From Bromus sterilis (Eukaryota; Streptophyta; Magnoliopsida; Poales; Poaceae), in NCBI GenBank assembly GCA_950022295.1, contig OX465600.1, positions 236,117,782-236,181,781 of the forward strand: DNA of 64,000 nt, written 5' to 3'. The position numbers were made by a program, and so were the translations under genes. Positions 22,627 to 33,185 of the stretch are shown here, piece after piece. A model generated the notes under the pieces. The model made no database searches. It saw only the letters and a program-made list of their open reading frames with translations, and had not been told where the DNA came from. Positions within the stretch are counted from its first letter, which is position 1. Every line of letters begins with the position of its first letter.

Positions 22627-23489
22627 TCATCATTAACAATTTCATTTTCTTTGCAAATCTCTTTAAAAGGTTCATGATGCTTGATCCAATTCTCCTTAGG
22701 CATATTAAGATGTGAAGCAAAAGATTTGAGGAAATCAACAAGGAGTTGAGAATCAAGCCCAAACTTAGCACTAAATTTATTAAAACTTGCAGTTTCAACA
22801 AAGGACTTAATGCAATCATACTCATAAATTATACCTGACTCTTTACCTTTGTCGATGTCCCAATCTTCAGTGTTGTGTTGGATTCTTTCAAGGAGTTCCC
22901 ATTTAGCATCAATCTTTTTGTTTGTGAAAGGAGCCATCGAGGAAGTATCGAGAAAGTCTTTATCCTGTCGAGATAGACTTGCATAGAAATTCTTAATAAT
23001 CATATCTTTGGGGAGCCCATGGTTAGGACATTTTAGCATCAAAGTTTTCAGTCTCCCCCAAGCTTGAGCTATGCTCTCTCCGTCATGAGGATAGAAATTA
23101 TAAATATAATTCCTATTCTCATGGACTTCATGAAGAGGATAAAACTTGGAGTAAAAGAGAGACTGGATCTCTTCCCAATCCCGTAGGTGAGAATCATCTA
23201 GTAGCCTATACCATTCCAATGCTTTTCCTTTCAGTGACAAGGCAAATAGTTTCTTCATGACTTCACCTCTTGTCAAACCTGAAATCTTAAATAACTCACA
23301 AAGTTCTATAAGTTTCAACAAATGAATACTAGGATTGACTATCCCATCATAACAATCATTAATAATTATTTCAACTATCCCAAGTGGTATTTGGAACGGG
23401 ATACATTCAGTAGGTGGCGGGGATTTCTCTACCACAGGTGTGGCAAAGCGGTCTCCCCGAAGCAGCGAACTAAGATTGTAGTTTTCCAT
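22536..23489 (-). CDS. Gag (capsid) ORF of element E
   Basis: I chose the ATG at 23489 (MENYNLSSLLRG), about 80 bases inside the primer site; the open frame extends upstream without another ATG. It gives 317 codons ending at 22536. Residues of roughly 55-170 fit the plant retrotransposon gag domain: LKGKALEWYRLL, WEEIQSLFYSKFYP, YNFYPHDGESIAQAWGRLK and the CPNHGLPKDMIIKNFYASL segment. It would form the virus-like particle. The last roughly 30 codons (from DDCTC) overlap ORF2, which carries the zinc knuckle in another frame. Either one gag gene has been split by a small indel near 22620, or frameshifting joins the two. It is the cleanest gag in the Athila-like set here. Confidence 0.8.
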   Translation of the reverse strand: MENYNLSSLLRGDRFATPVVEKSPPPTECIPFQIPLGIVEIIINDCYDGIVNPSIHLLKLIELCELFKISGLTRGEVMKKLFALSLKGKALEWYRLLDDSHLRDWEEIQSLFYSKFYPLHEVHENRNYIYNFYPHDGESIAQAWGRLKTLMLKCPNHGLPKDMIIKNFYASLSRQDKDFLDTSSMAPFTNKKIDAKWELLERIQHNTEDWDIDKGKESGIIYEYDCIKSFVETASFNKFSAKFGLDSQLLVDFLKSFASHLNMPKENWIKHHEPFKEICKENEIVNDDCTCMIQFLKMKFYISMLIFVEWIDLVKGI

Positions 23490-23568
23490 AAACCTAACTA
23501 GTGAAAATAAAAACAAGAAATGAAAAGATTTAATTGCAGAATCTAAAGATATACGTTCAAGCACTCAC

Positions 23569-23587
23569 CTCCCCAGCAACGGCGCCA
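23569..23587 (-). other. tRNA-Asp-type primer site of E
   Basis: The minus strand reads TGGCGCCGTTGCTGGGGAG, one base different from the tRNA-Asp complement, 9 bases from the end of the 5' LTR (23597). This fixes the orientation of E. Confidence 0.88.
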
Positions 23588-23596
23588 GAAATACCT

Positions 23597-25185
23597 TGAT
23601 GTCTACGCACGCTTCTATTTTTGTAGACTATGTTGGGCCTCCAAGCGCAGAGGTTTGTAGGACAGCAGCAATTTCCCTCAAGTGGATGACCTAAGATTTA
23701 TCGAACTCAAGGAAGTAGAGGTTGAAGATGGTCTCTCTCAAGCAACCCTGCAATTAAGATACAAGAAGTCTCTTGTGTCCCCAACACACCTAATACAACT
23801 AGGAGTTGTATAGGTGCACTAGTTCGGCAAAGAGATGATAAAATATGGGTGATAGGTGTGATAAAACGAAGTAATATAAATCTGTAATAAAAAGTGCAGC
23901 AAAGAAAAAAGTAACAAAAGTGAGTGCAAACGGTGTAACAATGATGGAAACAAGGCCTAGGCTTCATACTTTCACTAGTGGAAACTCCCAACAACATTAA
24001 CATAGTCTAATCACATGATATTTCCCATAAAACATGCAATGGAGACGTACTCGGAGGTCATTCCTTTGTGGTCAAGAGAGGACGAGAATTGTGTAGGGCT
24101 ACAAAAGCATACCTCAGAGTTCGTAGTTCTCAATCTATGGATTTCCCAATGTCACCGCGGCCATCCAAAGAGAGTACCACAATCACCACAACATATCTAA
24201 AGGATAGTCAAAGAAAAGCACCAAGAGACTCTCAATCTTCAATCCACACACAAAAGAGTAAATCACTCATGATAATATTCTTCTAACCCATGTCCAATAG
24301 ACCGATGTCACCATGGTCTCAGGGATTATACTAGATAGGATCAACTGAGTACATCAAATCCAATACATAGAAGAAGGGGAAACATCATGGGATCACCCTA
24401 GATTAACATAGGCAATCATCACAACAAAGATCACATCATGGGAGAGAGAGAAACCACATAGATCAATATACAAGCCTTAGCCCCGAGGGAGAACTAATCA
24501 CACATGTACATGGTGAGTGAGAGAGAGTTGTTGATGGAGAGGTGCAGCCCGGAGAAGATGAAGGAGACGGCGACGGCGGCGGCCACGGCGGCGACGGCGC
24601 TCACGACCACGGCGGTGGCCACGGCCCTTGGCCCGTTCTTCTTCCTTGGAGATGGTGCTGCTGTGGAGATTGACCTCCCTTTCAAGACGGCTGCCAAGGG
24701 GGAGGAAATTTCGTGGTGCCTTTTGACCTAGATATCTTCTCTTTATATAGACTCTCGGAATCCCTTCATCCAGATTACGACTTCTGTATTTCGGGGTTTC
24801 TGGAAGCGTTCGAACTCCGATTGGGCCGAATTTTATGTCTAAATCCACCGGAAACAAATTCCCTACTACTTTGTAGTTTTAAGTTTTTCCGTTTAAGGCC
24901 GGCTTCTAGCGTTTCCGAGGTGATCTTTAAAACCTTTCTGGTGGGGACAGATTTCGGGAGAGTTAGAGTTCAACTCCTACAAGGCTCCTTTTTGTGATTT
25001 TTTCTTTATCCGAGTAATTCTACACATAAAGTACAAAAACAAGAACTTGTGCACTCTTGCAACCCTTAATAGGTTAGTTCCAAAATATGTTATAAAAGGA
25101 TATGAAAGTGTATCAAAAGGATAGCAATATCACACAAAACATGCATGGAGCAAGTAGAAATTATAGATACGTTTGGGACGTATCA
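23597..25185 (-). repeat. 5' LTR of E (right copy)
   Basis: On the minus strand it starts TGATACGTCCCAAACGTATC at 25185 and ends GTAGACATCA at 23597. It carries the TATATAAAG promoter motif at 24741-24749. It closely matches the left LTR with scattered substitutions and small indels. The right target duplication ACCCC follows at 25186-25190. Confidence 0.9.
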
Positions 25186-25190
25186 ACCCC

Positions 25191-26325
25191 TCCGGGAGAC
25201 CATCCATAGCCATGGACGCCTCCCGTATGTACCGTGAGTAGTCTCCCTTGGACCATGGGTCCGTGACCAGTAGCTATGTAATGTACTTATCTCCTCTTTG
25301 TGCTTCCACTTTCGAGACCTCGTGAGCTGCCTCACATGATCGAGGCACCTTTATAATTTTCTGCTATTGCTATGCTGAGTTTGTTGGGATCTGATGGATT
25401 ATGAGAGTATGTTCAGATTGTGATGAGTAATATATTTGGTTCTTTTCTTTTATATTTTGTTGTTGAGTAAATTATTGCATGTTCTCCATTGCCGTATTTT
25501 ACTTTGGCCAAGTGATTTGTTGCAACTCCAAGAGGGAGCGTTATGCTTGATTGTGGGTTCAGCCCCTTGATGTCTAGCTTGAGTGACATCAACATGAGAC
25601 TAGGGGATGTTTTGTTGCCACCAGGGATAAAACAACGGTGCTTGTATCCGCAGGTGTAAGGATTGTTTACTTTACGCAAAGTTCTTTTAATGCAGTTGTC
25701 AGTTGCTTTGAGTTTACACTTTGGGTGGGATTCACAACTTAATAACAGCGAGATATTTTGGATAGATATCTCAAGGTGGATGATTCGTAGTAGATGCAGT
25801 TGGATTTCGGTCTACTTACCTTGGCGTACTTCCCAATGCTTTTGAGCCCTTCCTTTCTTCGCAACATAGTTAGCATTGCGGTGCCTTCATAATTCTGTCA
25901 ATTGCCCATCTGTGATTTGTTTACCTCGCTAGCACTTTTATCGTCTTTGGGGAGAGAGACATCACTAGTGAAAATCACGGGACCCGGGTCCATCTTCACA
26001 TTATTGTTTACAACCTCAATTTACTTTCAGTCTTTACTTTTAGTTGCCACTATTATTATCTCTTGCGTTGATCCTTTGTAAACAGCAAGGCCGGAGGAAT
26101 TGACAACTCCTCTCTACTCGTTGGGAGCAAAGTTATTTGTTGCTGTGTGCAGGTCCACATCAACCGCCCAATCTCTGGCGCTGTTGTCACCTTCTTGTAT
26201 CTCTTGGAGTCCTACTGGTTCGATAACCTTTGTATCTTCACCGAGGGAAATTTTCTGCAATGCTACATCTCACCTTCCACTTGGGGTAACCAACGAGAAG
26301 TGAGATAACTATCCTCACCGTATCA
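25191..26325 (+). repeat. 3' LTR of D, second part
   Basis: It resumes the D LTR exactly where 16640 left off (TCCGGGAGACCATCCATAGC) and ends ACCGTATCA at 26325. The D target duplication GAGAT follows at 26326-26330. Confidence 0.9.
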
Positions 26326-27121
26326 GAGATCCACACTCGTACTCCCTCTTATATCTTGTACTCCATAGAGATTATCATTCATGCATATAGCTATGTGAGG
26401 ACCTTCACACTATAGAACTTGGCTTGTATATTCCAATGATGAGCCTCCTCAAATGAGCTCTATGTCTTCTTGAGCAAGCAAGTTGGATGCACCCCCACTA
26501 GTTCCATTGGACAGCTTGCCTTAGCTCATATGTGCATCCGTTGCATGGCAATCCCTACTCCTCACGTCATATCTATCATTTGGCTTTCTCTCGCCTATGA
26601 TTGTCCTCATTGATGTGAGCCCTTCTCACCTTTTTATCTTCCTCCTCCACCATATTCTCTCTCTGTGCCATCCTAAGTGTCAACTTTCTTGCTTATGCTC
26701 ATCCATTGCATGAGTGCTCAAAATGTCGAAAAGGAGTGAATCATTTTGACTTGTACCTGACTAGTGGTCTGGGGATGAGTCAAGATAAGATTCCAAAGAA
26801 GACCAAGTGTGAAACTTTAGTAGATTGAGTTCTCAACACAAAAATACGTTTTCTCTCGTATATCCTTATCCCCTTTCCTGCACGCAAACACCATTTGCAG
26901 ACATTCGAGTCACGGACGGCGAGAGCTCTAGCACCTTTTTGTTCTTGTGTTGCTTGTTTCAATGCTAAATATAGACTCTTGCCTGTTATGACTTTAATTG
27001 AATTACATGCCTTGATTGCTTTACTTAAAAGTTCTTATATGATTGTTAGCATGTCACCACATAAATTATGTTTTTATCATTTACCTACTTGAGGAAGAGC
27101 AGGAATTAAGCTTGGGGATGT
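26326..27121 (+). other. 3' end of element C, resumed after D
   Basis: It starts with the right GAGAT duplication and continues the C sequence (CCACACTCGTACT). It matches D 15365-16146 and ends in AAGCTTGGGGATGT (27108-27121), the polypurine-like motif before an LTR. No gene is seen. Confidence 0.85.
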
Positions 27122-27214
27122 TGATACGTCCAAAACGTATCTATAATTTATGCTTGCTCCATGCCTCTTTTGTGTGATATTGCTATGATATTGATGAACT
27201 TCCATACACTTTAG
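27122..27214 (+). repeat. First about 93 bp of a 3' LTR (element C)
   Basis: TGATACGTCCAAAACGTATC starts an LTR in the correct place after the polypurine-like motif. Its first bases resemble the E LTR more than the D LTR (TTTTGTGTGATATTGCTATG). It is broken off near 27214, where the sequence passes into E-type internal DNA. Confidence 0.75.
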
Positions 27215-28766
27215 TTTTAGTTTTAGTATTTATCTTTAGCAAGAGCCTTGGCTTTTGTTTAGTTTGTTGCTGGAACTCTCTTTAGCTTTCATGTTTATCT
27301 TGTTAAGAGAGTTGGTTGCTGCACTGAGTTGTGTCTTGTCTTGAAGTAGGTAATTGAGGTTGCTATTCAATTGTAGTAGTTACTTGCAATAGTTTTGAGG
27401 TATTGATGTGAGTAATGTTTGAACTTTTGGTGTCAAGAGCTCTAGAATATTAGTGATAGGTGTCGTATTTTGGGCAATCCGTGTTTATTTTTGAAACCTA
27501 CAAAGACTAGTTGAGAACTCTAGCTACTAGATGGATCACTAATCTTTTGAGGGATCGGATATTAGACTACACTCACGTACCATGAGTCAAGGATGCGCAA
27601 GGATAACCAAACCCCCATACACTCCTCCTCGGGGTACTTGTCTCTTTGTGAACCTCCTCATTAGATTGAGACTTAGCAATAATAAGTGCATGAGTTCTTC
27701 AGACTAATGTAAGTATTGAAAGTTGACATTTCCACCTCCTCATATTTGCTAGCCTCTCCTGTGTTGTGCATTTCCTTCTTCTCACTCTGAGAGTTGGCGT
27801 CCACCTTCGCCGGTACATCCAAACCCTTGGCATGATACGCTCTGTCATCATAAACCTAATACAATGGTGTGGCAAAGAAAGGTAATATAAATCTGTAATA
27901 AAAAGTGCAGCAAGAAAACATGTGACAAAAGTAAGCACAAACGGTGTAACAATGGTGGAAACAAGGCCTAGGCTTCATACTTTTACTAGTGGAAACTCCC
28001 AACAACATTAACATAGTCTAATCACACAACATTTCCACTAAAAGATGCATTGGAGACGTACTCGGAGTTCATTCCTTTGTGATCAAGAGAGGACGAGAAT
28101 TATGTAGGGCTACAAAAGCACACCTCAGAGTTCGTAGTTCTCATCTATGGATTTCCAATGACACCGCGGCCATCCAAAGAGAGTACCACAATCACCACAA
28201 CATATCTCAAGGATAGTCAAAGACAAGCACCAAGAGACTCTCAATCTTCAATCAATTCACAAAAGAGGAAATCACTCATGATATAACCCATGTCCAATAG
28301 ACCGCTGTCACCATGGTCTCGGGGATTATATTAGATAAGATAAAGTGAGTACATCAATCCAATACATAGAGGAAGGGGAAATATCATAGCCTATGATCAC
28401 AACGAAGATCACATCATGGGAGAGAGAATTGACCACATAGCTACTAGTAGAAACCTCAGCCCCGAGGAGGGACTACTCCCGATTCATGGAGGGAGGAAGA
28501 AACACCGATGGAGATGAATCCGGGGGCACTTCCCCGTCCCGGCAGGGTGCCAGCACATGAATTCTGGTCCCCCAAAGCTTGTTGGCGATGGAGGCGGAGA
28601 TCGGAATTTCTTAAGGAGAAAAGGGGTCTGGAATCAGGGTTTCCGCGACGGGTGTGGAAATAAGAGCCAAAGGGGGGCACCAGGGGAGGTCCTAGTCGCC
28701 CAGGCGGCCACCCGGCGCTGGTGGACCCCTGGCCGCGCCAGGAGGGCGCCTGGGGGATGTGGGCCA
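27215..28766. mobile_element. Element F: patchwork of E-type internal and LTR fragments
   Basis: From 27215 to about 27856 the sequence matches the 3' non-coding region of E in plus orientation (counterpart: the complement of about 19410-20045). At about 27857 it switches to an E-type LTR in minus orientation (counterpart near 23870-24480). From about 28440 to 28766 it is a GC-rich LTR variant not seen elsewhere. It ends where the LTR of G begins. There are no genes. The order and orientations do not fit any single element, so recombination or rearrangement is inferred. Confidence 0.6.
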
Positions 28767-31674
28767 TGTCAGAACCCTCTGTTAGGTAATGTGCTAGGGT
28801 TATCAAGTCACTTGCATCATGTTAAAATTTCAAAAGAAATCTTTGAAATAAAAATCAAAAGAAAAATGGGAGAAGGAACCCCCCCCAGATGAATGATTTC
28901 AAAAGGCCAGATAAAAATCTTCTCCAAAAATTCATGTTAGATTTTTGAACAGTCTTATAAATGAGTGTGATCACATATCAAGTGATGTGGGACCCACCCC
29001 ATGCTCATGGATTTTTCAAATATTCAAACAGTGCCTTGGAATTAATCAAAAACCCCTATTTGAGTTAAGATTCAAATTATTTGAATTTTAAAAAGTGCCA
29101 AACTTTATAAGTGGCTAGTCTATATTATTATGAGGCCATATAAAAAGTTTCAGCATTTTAGAAAATGGCTAGGTATTCATTTTTGCTAGCCAAAACAAAT
29201 GTCAGAAAAGAAAAACAGAAAAAGAAGCAGAAAACCTTACCAGATGCCCAGGCGAAGCCGGCCCATCCAGCCCACCCGGCCCAGAGGGGAAGCAGGGTCT
29301 TCTTCCCCGCCCCGTGCATCCAAGCTGCTCGGTGGAATGCAACCGAGCCAGCCGTGGACGCCACGTCGCCGCCGAGCACCTTCGAGGCCTCCCCGTGCCT
29401 TCTAGCCACGCCTGGAGACGTCTCTCGCCCGTCCCGATCCATTCCCCCCCTCCAGAGCTTCCTCCTCCTCCTCCCGTGCTCGTTTTCGTCGCCGCCCGAG
29501 AACTCGCCGGAGCACCGAAGCGCCCCCTCGTGGCCATCGACGCCGAGGAGCCCTTCCAAGCTGTCCAGCGTGATCGCCGTCCTCGACTTCGACGACTAGC
29601 AGCAGGAGGCGCATCAATTCGGGCCAGACGGAACGCAAGCTTCACCGAGAACTCGCCGGACCCGCGAGCTCGCCGTCGTCGATTCGCCGCCGTTGAAGCC
29701 TCCCCGAGCTTGCTGTTGCTTCTGTTCGATCCGCGGTGAGCTTCTGAGATTTTCCCCCAAGCTCCTAGCACCCCGTAGCCCCTCTAGCCAAATCCGCCAT
29801 GAGAACCGAGCTCCTCGCCGCCATGGTTGAGCTAGAGCTCGCCCTCGTGCTCCTCGCGGCGCCCCAGTGCGCGCGTTTGACTCACGGGTGTTCCATCTTT
29901 CGAACGCGCGCAAGTTCAGCCCAAGCCGTGCACGCTAGCTTATCCTCCCAACCTCGCCGTCGTTCTGTTTCCGCCCAGCACGTCGCCGTCGTCGCTCCCG
30001 ACCTCCCCGTGACCCCCTTATGCCTCCTCTCGACGCGGACGACCTCCAGGAGCACGCCCATGCCCTCCGTTTCCTCTCCCGTGGCCTCTAGCCGATTCCG
30101 GCAAGGGCGCCGCCGTGGCCAGGCCACCGGCGTCAAGCCGCCGGTGGGTTAGCCCTTAACCCCGCTCTAATCCACCCCCTGGGTCACTTACAGGTGGGGC
30201 CCCCAGCCCTTAACCCCTTTGTTATTTTTTAAACAGAGAGGGATTAAGCTCTGTGGCACTGACCACTGGACCCCACCAGTCAGCCCCCCCTGACGTCATC
30301 CTTGCGCAAGCCTGACGCAGTAATTCGAATAAATGAATTTCCAGAATAAAAAGAATTACAGAAATTCCAGAAAAAGGCTGAAACTTTGGAAATTCATAGA
30401 AAATTCATATTAACTCGAAATTGGACAAATAATATATGAAAAATGATCAGGAGAAAATAACCTATCCAAATTTCCAACTTTCAACTTTGTTTGATTTGAA
30501 TTTAAAATGTGATCAGTAGCATTTGCTATTTTATTTAAATGGAATTAAATAAAATTCAATTCAAAAGTTTTTGCAACTTGAACCATGGAAACATGCTACA
30601 TTTCAACCACACATCAGAGGCATATCATACACATTTCAAAATGATTCAAATTGATCAAACAATGTCACATGCAACTTGGCTAAGTTTGAATTCAAATTGG
30701 AGTTTGAATTTGCAATTCAATTTGCAATATACTCCATTTAAATGGAATTGCTTCACACATCAAAGCATATACATCAAGTTTCAACCTTCCATCATGTGAT
30801 TGTGCATTATATTTACTTTGCTGCCTTGTTTGTTGTTTGTCGAGTAGAGGTGGAACCGGAACAGGAGGCTGCCCCCTTCGTTGAAGACCCCGAACCCGAA
30901 CCTCGTCAGCAAGGCAAGCAAACCCCCATTGATCATGTCGATAAAATCCCATTTCCCTCTCATGTGTCTCTTATGCATTGTTTAGGATGATTACCATGAT
31001 GCGTTTCTACCGCATAGATGAACCCATTCCTTTGCATGACCTATCATTTTGTCACAGTAGTAAGCAAACCACAATCCTAGAAAATGTAGGAGTTGATTGA
31101 TATCATGTGGCCCCTGCAATTGTTACTGCTTATTGCATGCTTACAGTGATACCACGATGATACTTTTATGTGAGTCGGGATGGTAGCGATCATGATGATG
31201 ATGGTAGAAAGGTGTTGGTGAATCTACCCTAATACAAGGTGAACGATGAGAGGCTGTGTAGGAGTACACGGTGGGTTGTCTCGTTGAACACCGCCCTAAG
31301 TCCGAGTTCTTGTGTGGTGATCCAAGATGAAGAGTACAACCACACATTGGGCTCACTGACCCCTCTCAACCTATTAACTCATCCCTTTCGATGTCCAGAT
31401 GTCGCAATAGTTTGGAGTTCTGGTAGGTCTGTGGCCGGGCTGCTAAGTGAGAGAACGGCTCACCCGAGACCGGCTTATGCACCACGCACACATCACTTGG
31501 GTCCACTTCGGTAAACCGGCCGGGTTCACGATAGTGGTAGCCAACCCAAGTAGGCGGCTTTCTCGGACTAGATCGTCTATGAGGTAACAGTTGTGGTGAG
31601 CATCCTCGCCGACACCTCTTGAACGGTGTCGAGTACAAAGGCGGTAACCGATGATCATGTGTGTGTAGCGGTAC

Positions 31675-31719
31675 ACCCCTGCAGGGTTAACAAAACTATT
31701 CGAATAGCCGCGTCCGCGG
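31675..31719 (+). promoter_or_regulatory. Three-hairpin cassette in the G LTR
   Basis: Three short inverted repeats follow each other: ACCC-CTGCA-GGGT (31675-31687), CTAT-TCGA-ATAG (31696-31707) and, directly adjoining, CCGC-GTCC-GCGG (31708-31719). Counterparts are at 43464-43505 (J), 45122-45165 (K left LTR, minus) and 63278-63321 (K right LTR, minus). Paired bases change together between copies. Function is unknown. Confidence 0.6.
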
Positions 31720-32211
31720 TTATGGACTGCTTGGAAAGCTTAGCTTGATTATTAGACAACTTGAACTGGATACTTCTAAAACACACCAAGATAAGTGTGA
31801 GTGCTATGGCGTGCTTTCTCGTGGGGAAGTCGAGGAAGTCACCATAGTGGTGTAATTGGTTGGAGAAAGTAGTGGACTCGTGTACGCTTCTTACCTCAAG
31901 TCTGGTACTCGTAGTATAGCTCCTATGTAAGTCTTGCTGAGTACGACTTTGTACTCACGTTTGCTTAATCTATGTTTTAGATGAAACCACTGACCCCGAA
32001 GGTGGATTCTTCATCGAGCTCGACGACTGAAGATCAAGCTAGTCTAATCCCAGTCAGACGACTGGTTCCCTCGTGGAGGTCTTGTGTTTAAATAAGGCTT
32101 CTTAAGGCATTTGTTAAACTTGTCTGTACTCAGACATACTTTGCTTCCGCTTGTTGTTGTAATGTTGGATCACATGTTTGTGATCTCTGTGTGCACTCTA
32201 TAAGAGTTATC

Positions 32212-32217
32212 AATAAA
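32212..32217 (+). terminator. Possible poly(A) signal in the G LTR
   Basis: AATAAA occurs about 550 bases before the LTR end in an AT-rich stretch, downstream of the three-hairpin cassette. It is suggested only by motif and position. Confidence 0.3.
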
Positions 32218-32763
32218 AATGTATACTTTGTAGAGAATTGCAATGGTACCTACTGTTCATACAAGGCATGTGTGTTGCGTGTATGTTTATAACATGCATG
32301 TCTTTGTATGGGTTTTCGAGACCTTAGTTTTGATCTGGCTGGCGGTCTTTCATACACCAAGTGGCCCTTAGATGTGCGCAGCTTGGGGCATCGCGATGCG
32401 ATTGCTCGAGACTCCGTCTCGTGCACACTTTGTGGTATGATCGAGCCCGCCCTAGACCCCGACTAAGTGATCGGGCTGGAGTAAGTCTATGTAAGAGTTA
32501 TGAGATAGTCGTTAGTATGGTTGAGGCGACTTGTCTTTGAATATGGGAGTTCATCACCCATATCATTAGACTTGTGTGCGGACGATGAGGACCCATCTCA
32601 GTTGATCATCTGGCCTGGATGGGATGCCCCTCACGTACGATGCTTTCCGAGAATGTTCTGTGCTTGGCCTTGTCTGCTTAGACAAGTGGGTACGGTTCTC
32701 GGCTCTCCATATGACTATGTCTTAGTTGGACTTGCATACGCTAACCCTGGGTCCTGACAGACT

Positions 32764-32774
32764 TGGTATCAGAG
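32764..32774 (+). other. Initiator tRNA-Met primer site of G
   Basis: TGGTATCAGAG lies 4 bases after the LTR end. It matches the complement of the 3' end of initiator tRNA-Met, the usual primer of Tekay-type elements. The counterpart in K is at 62117-62128 on the minus strand. Confidence 0.9.
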
Positions 32775-33185
32775 AAGGACTAACTGTAGGACTAGTAGCC
32801 TTGGCCGAAGTCGAGTCTAGCTTGCTATAGTTATATAGTTACTCTGGGTATATAAGGGAACAACGTAAGGCTTCTTTTTTTCTCCTTACCCCCTTCGTTC
32901 TGAGTTCTGAGTCACCCTCATCTTATTCTACGGGAAGATAGGACTAGGCTCTCCTCTGTCTGATTAGAACATCTCGTTGTTTGCTTCCTTATAGCCGTAG
33001 GAAAGTTGTGTCCGATTTTACTAGCATTGTTGTAATGCTGATTTCTTCCATCGTATTATGTAAGTGTTGTTTTCCATGTTGTAAGAAATCTTCTTTTCTT
33101 GCAATTACAGCCGTTATGCTGTCCGAGTCATTCCAGGTTTATCTCATAATCTGATGCATTTGCAAACTCCTTCTTTCTGTTTCAG

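Larger units (their letters stand above)
16641..25185 (-). mobile_element. Element E: Athila-like element with gag and a second ORF, minus strand
   Basis: E is complete: 3' LTR on the left (16642-18223), 5' LTR on the right (23597-25185), and between them on the minus strand a primer site, an intact gag ORF, a second ORF and a long 3' non-coding region. ACCCC occurs before it (16636-16640) and after it (25186-25190). It lacks protease, RT and integrase genes. Its LTRs start TGATACGTCC like B and D, but the bodies are different, so it is a separate family or subfamily. Confidence 0.9.
10672..26325 (+). mobile_element. Element D: non-autonomous Athila-like element, itself split by E
   Basis: D has a 5' LTR (10672-12255), primer site (12266), a small broken gag-like gene (12425-13238), a 3' non-coding region to a polypurine-like AAGCTTGGGGATGT at 16133-16146, and a 3' LTR split into 16147-16640 and 25191-26325 by element E. 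Target duplication GAGAT flanks it. It lacks protease, RT and integrase. The two LTRs differ by several small deletions and substitutions, so it is clearly older than L. Confidence 0.9.
28767..32759 (+). repeat. 5' LTR of G (3,993 bp)
   Basis: It begins TGTCAGAACCC and ends GGGTCCTGACA, an 11-bp terminal inverted repeat with one mismatch. The first third contains a GC-rich stretch (about 29240-30130) with overlapping open frames on both strands that I consider non-coding. The middle is AT-rich. The last 1.5 kb aligns in inverted orientation with the K LTRs and contains a three-hairpin cassette (31675-31719). A possible poly(A) signal AATAAA is at 32212-32217. Confidence 0.88.

Noticed and set aside
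29165..30152. Several long open frames on both strands in the GC-rich part of the G LTR, possible host gene
   Set aside because: Frames overlap on both strands and in several phases, which GC-rich sequence alone produces. The peptides are low-complexity Pro/Ala/Arg/Ser, and the stretch lies inside a well-delimited LTR.
32521..32757. Small ORF near the end of the G LTR (counterpart 62060-62290 minus in K)
   Set aside because: It is open in both elements, but it crosses the LTR end sequences and carries no domain. LTR conservation explains it.
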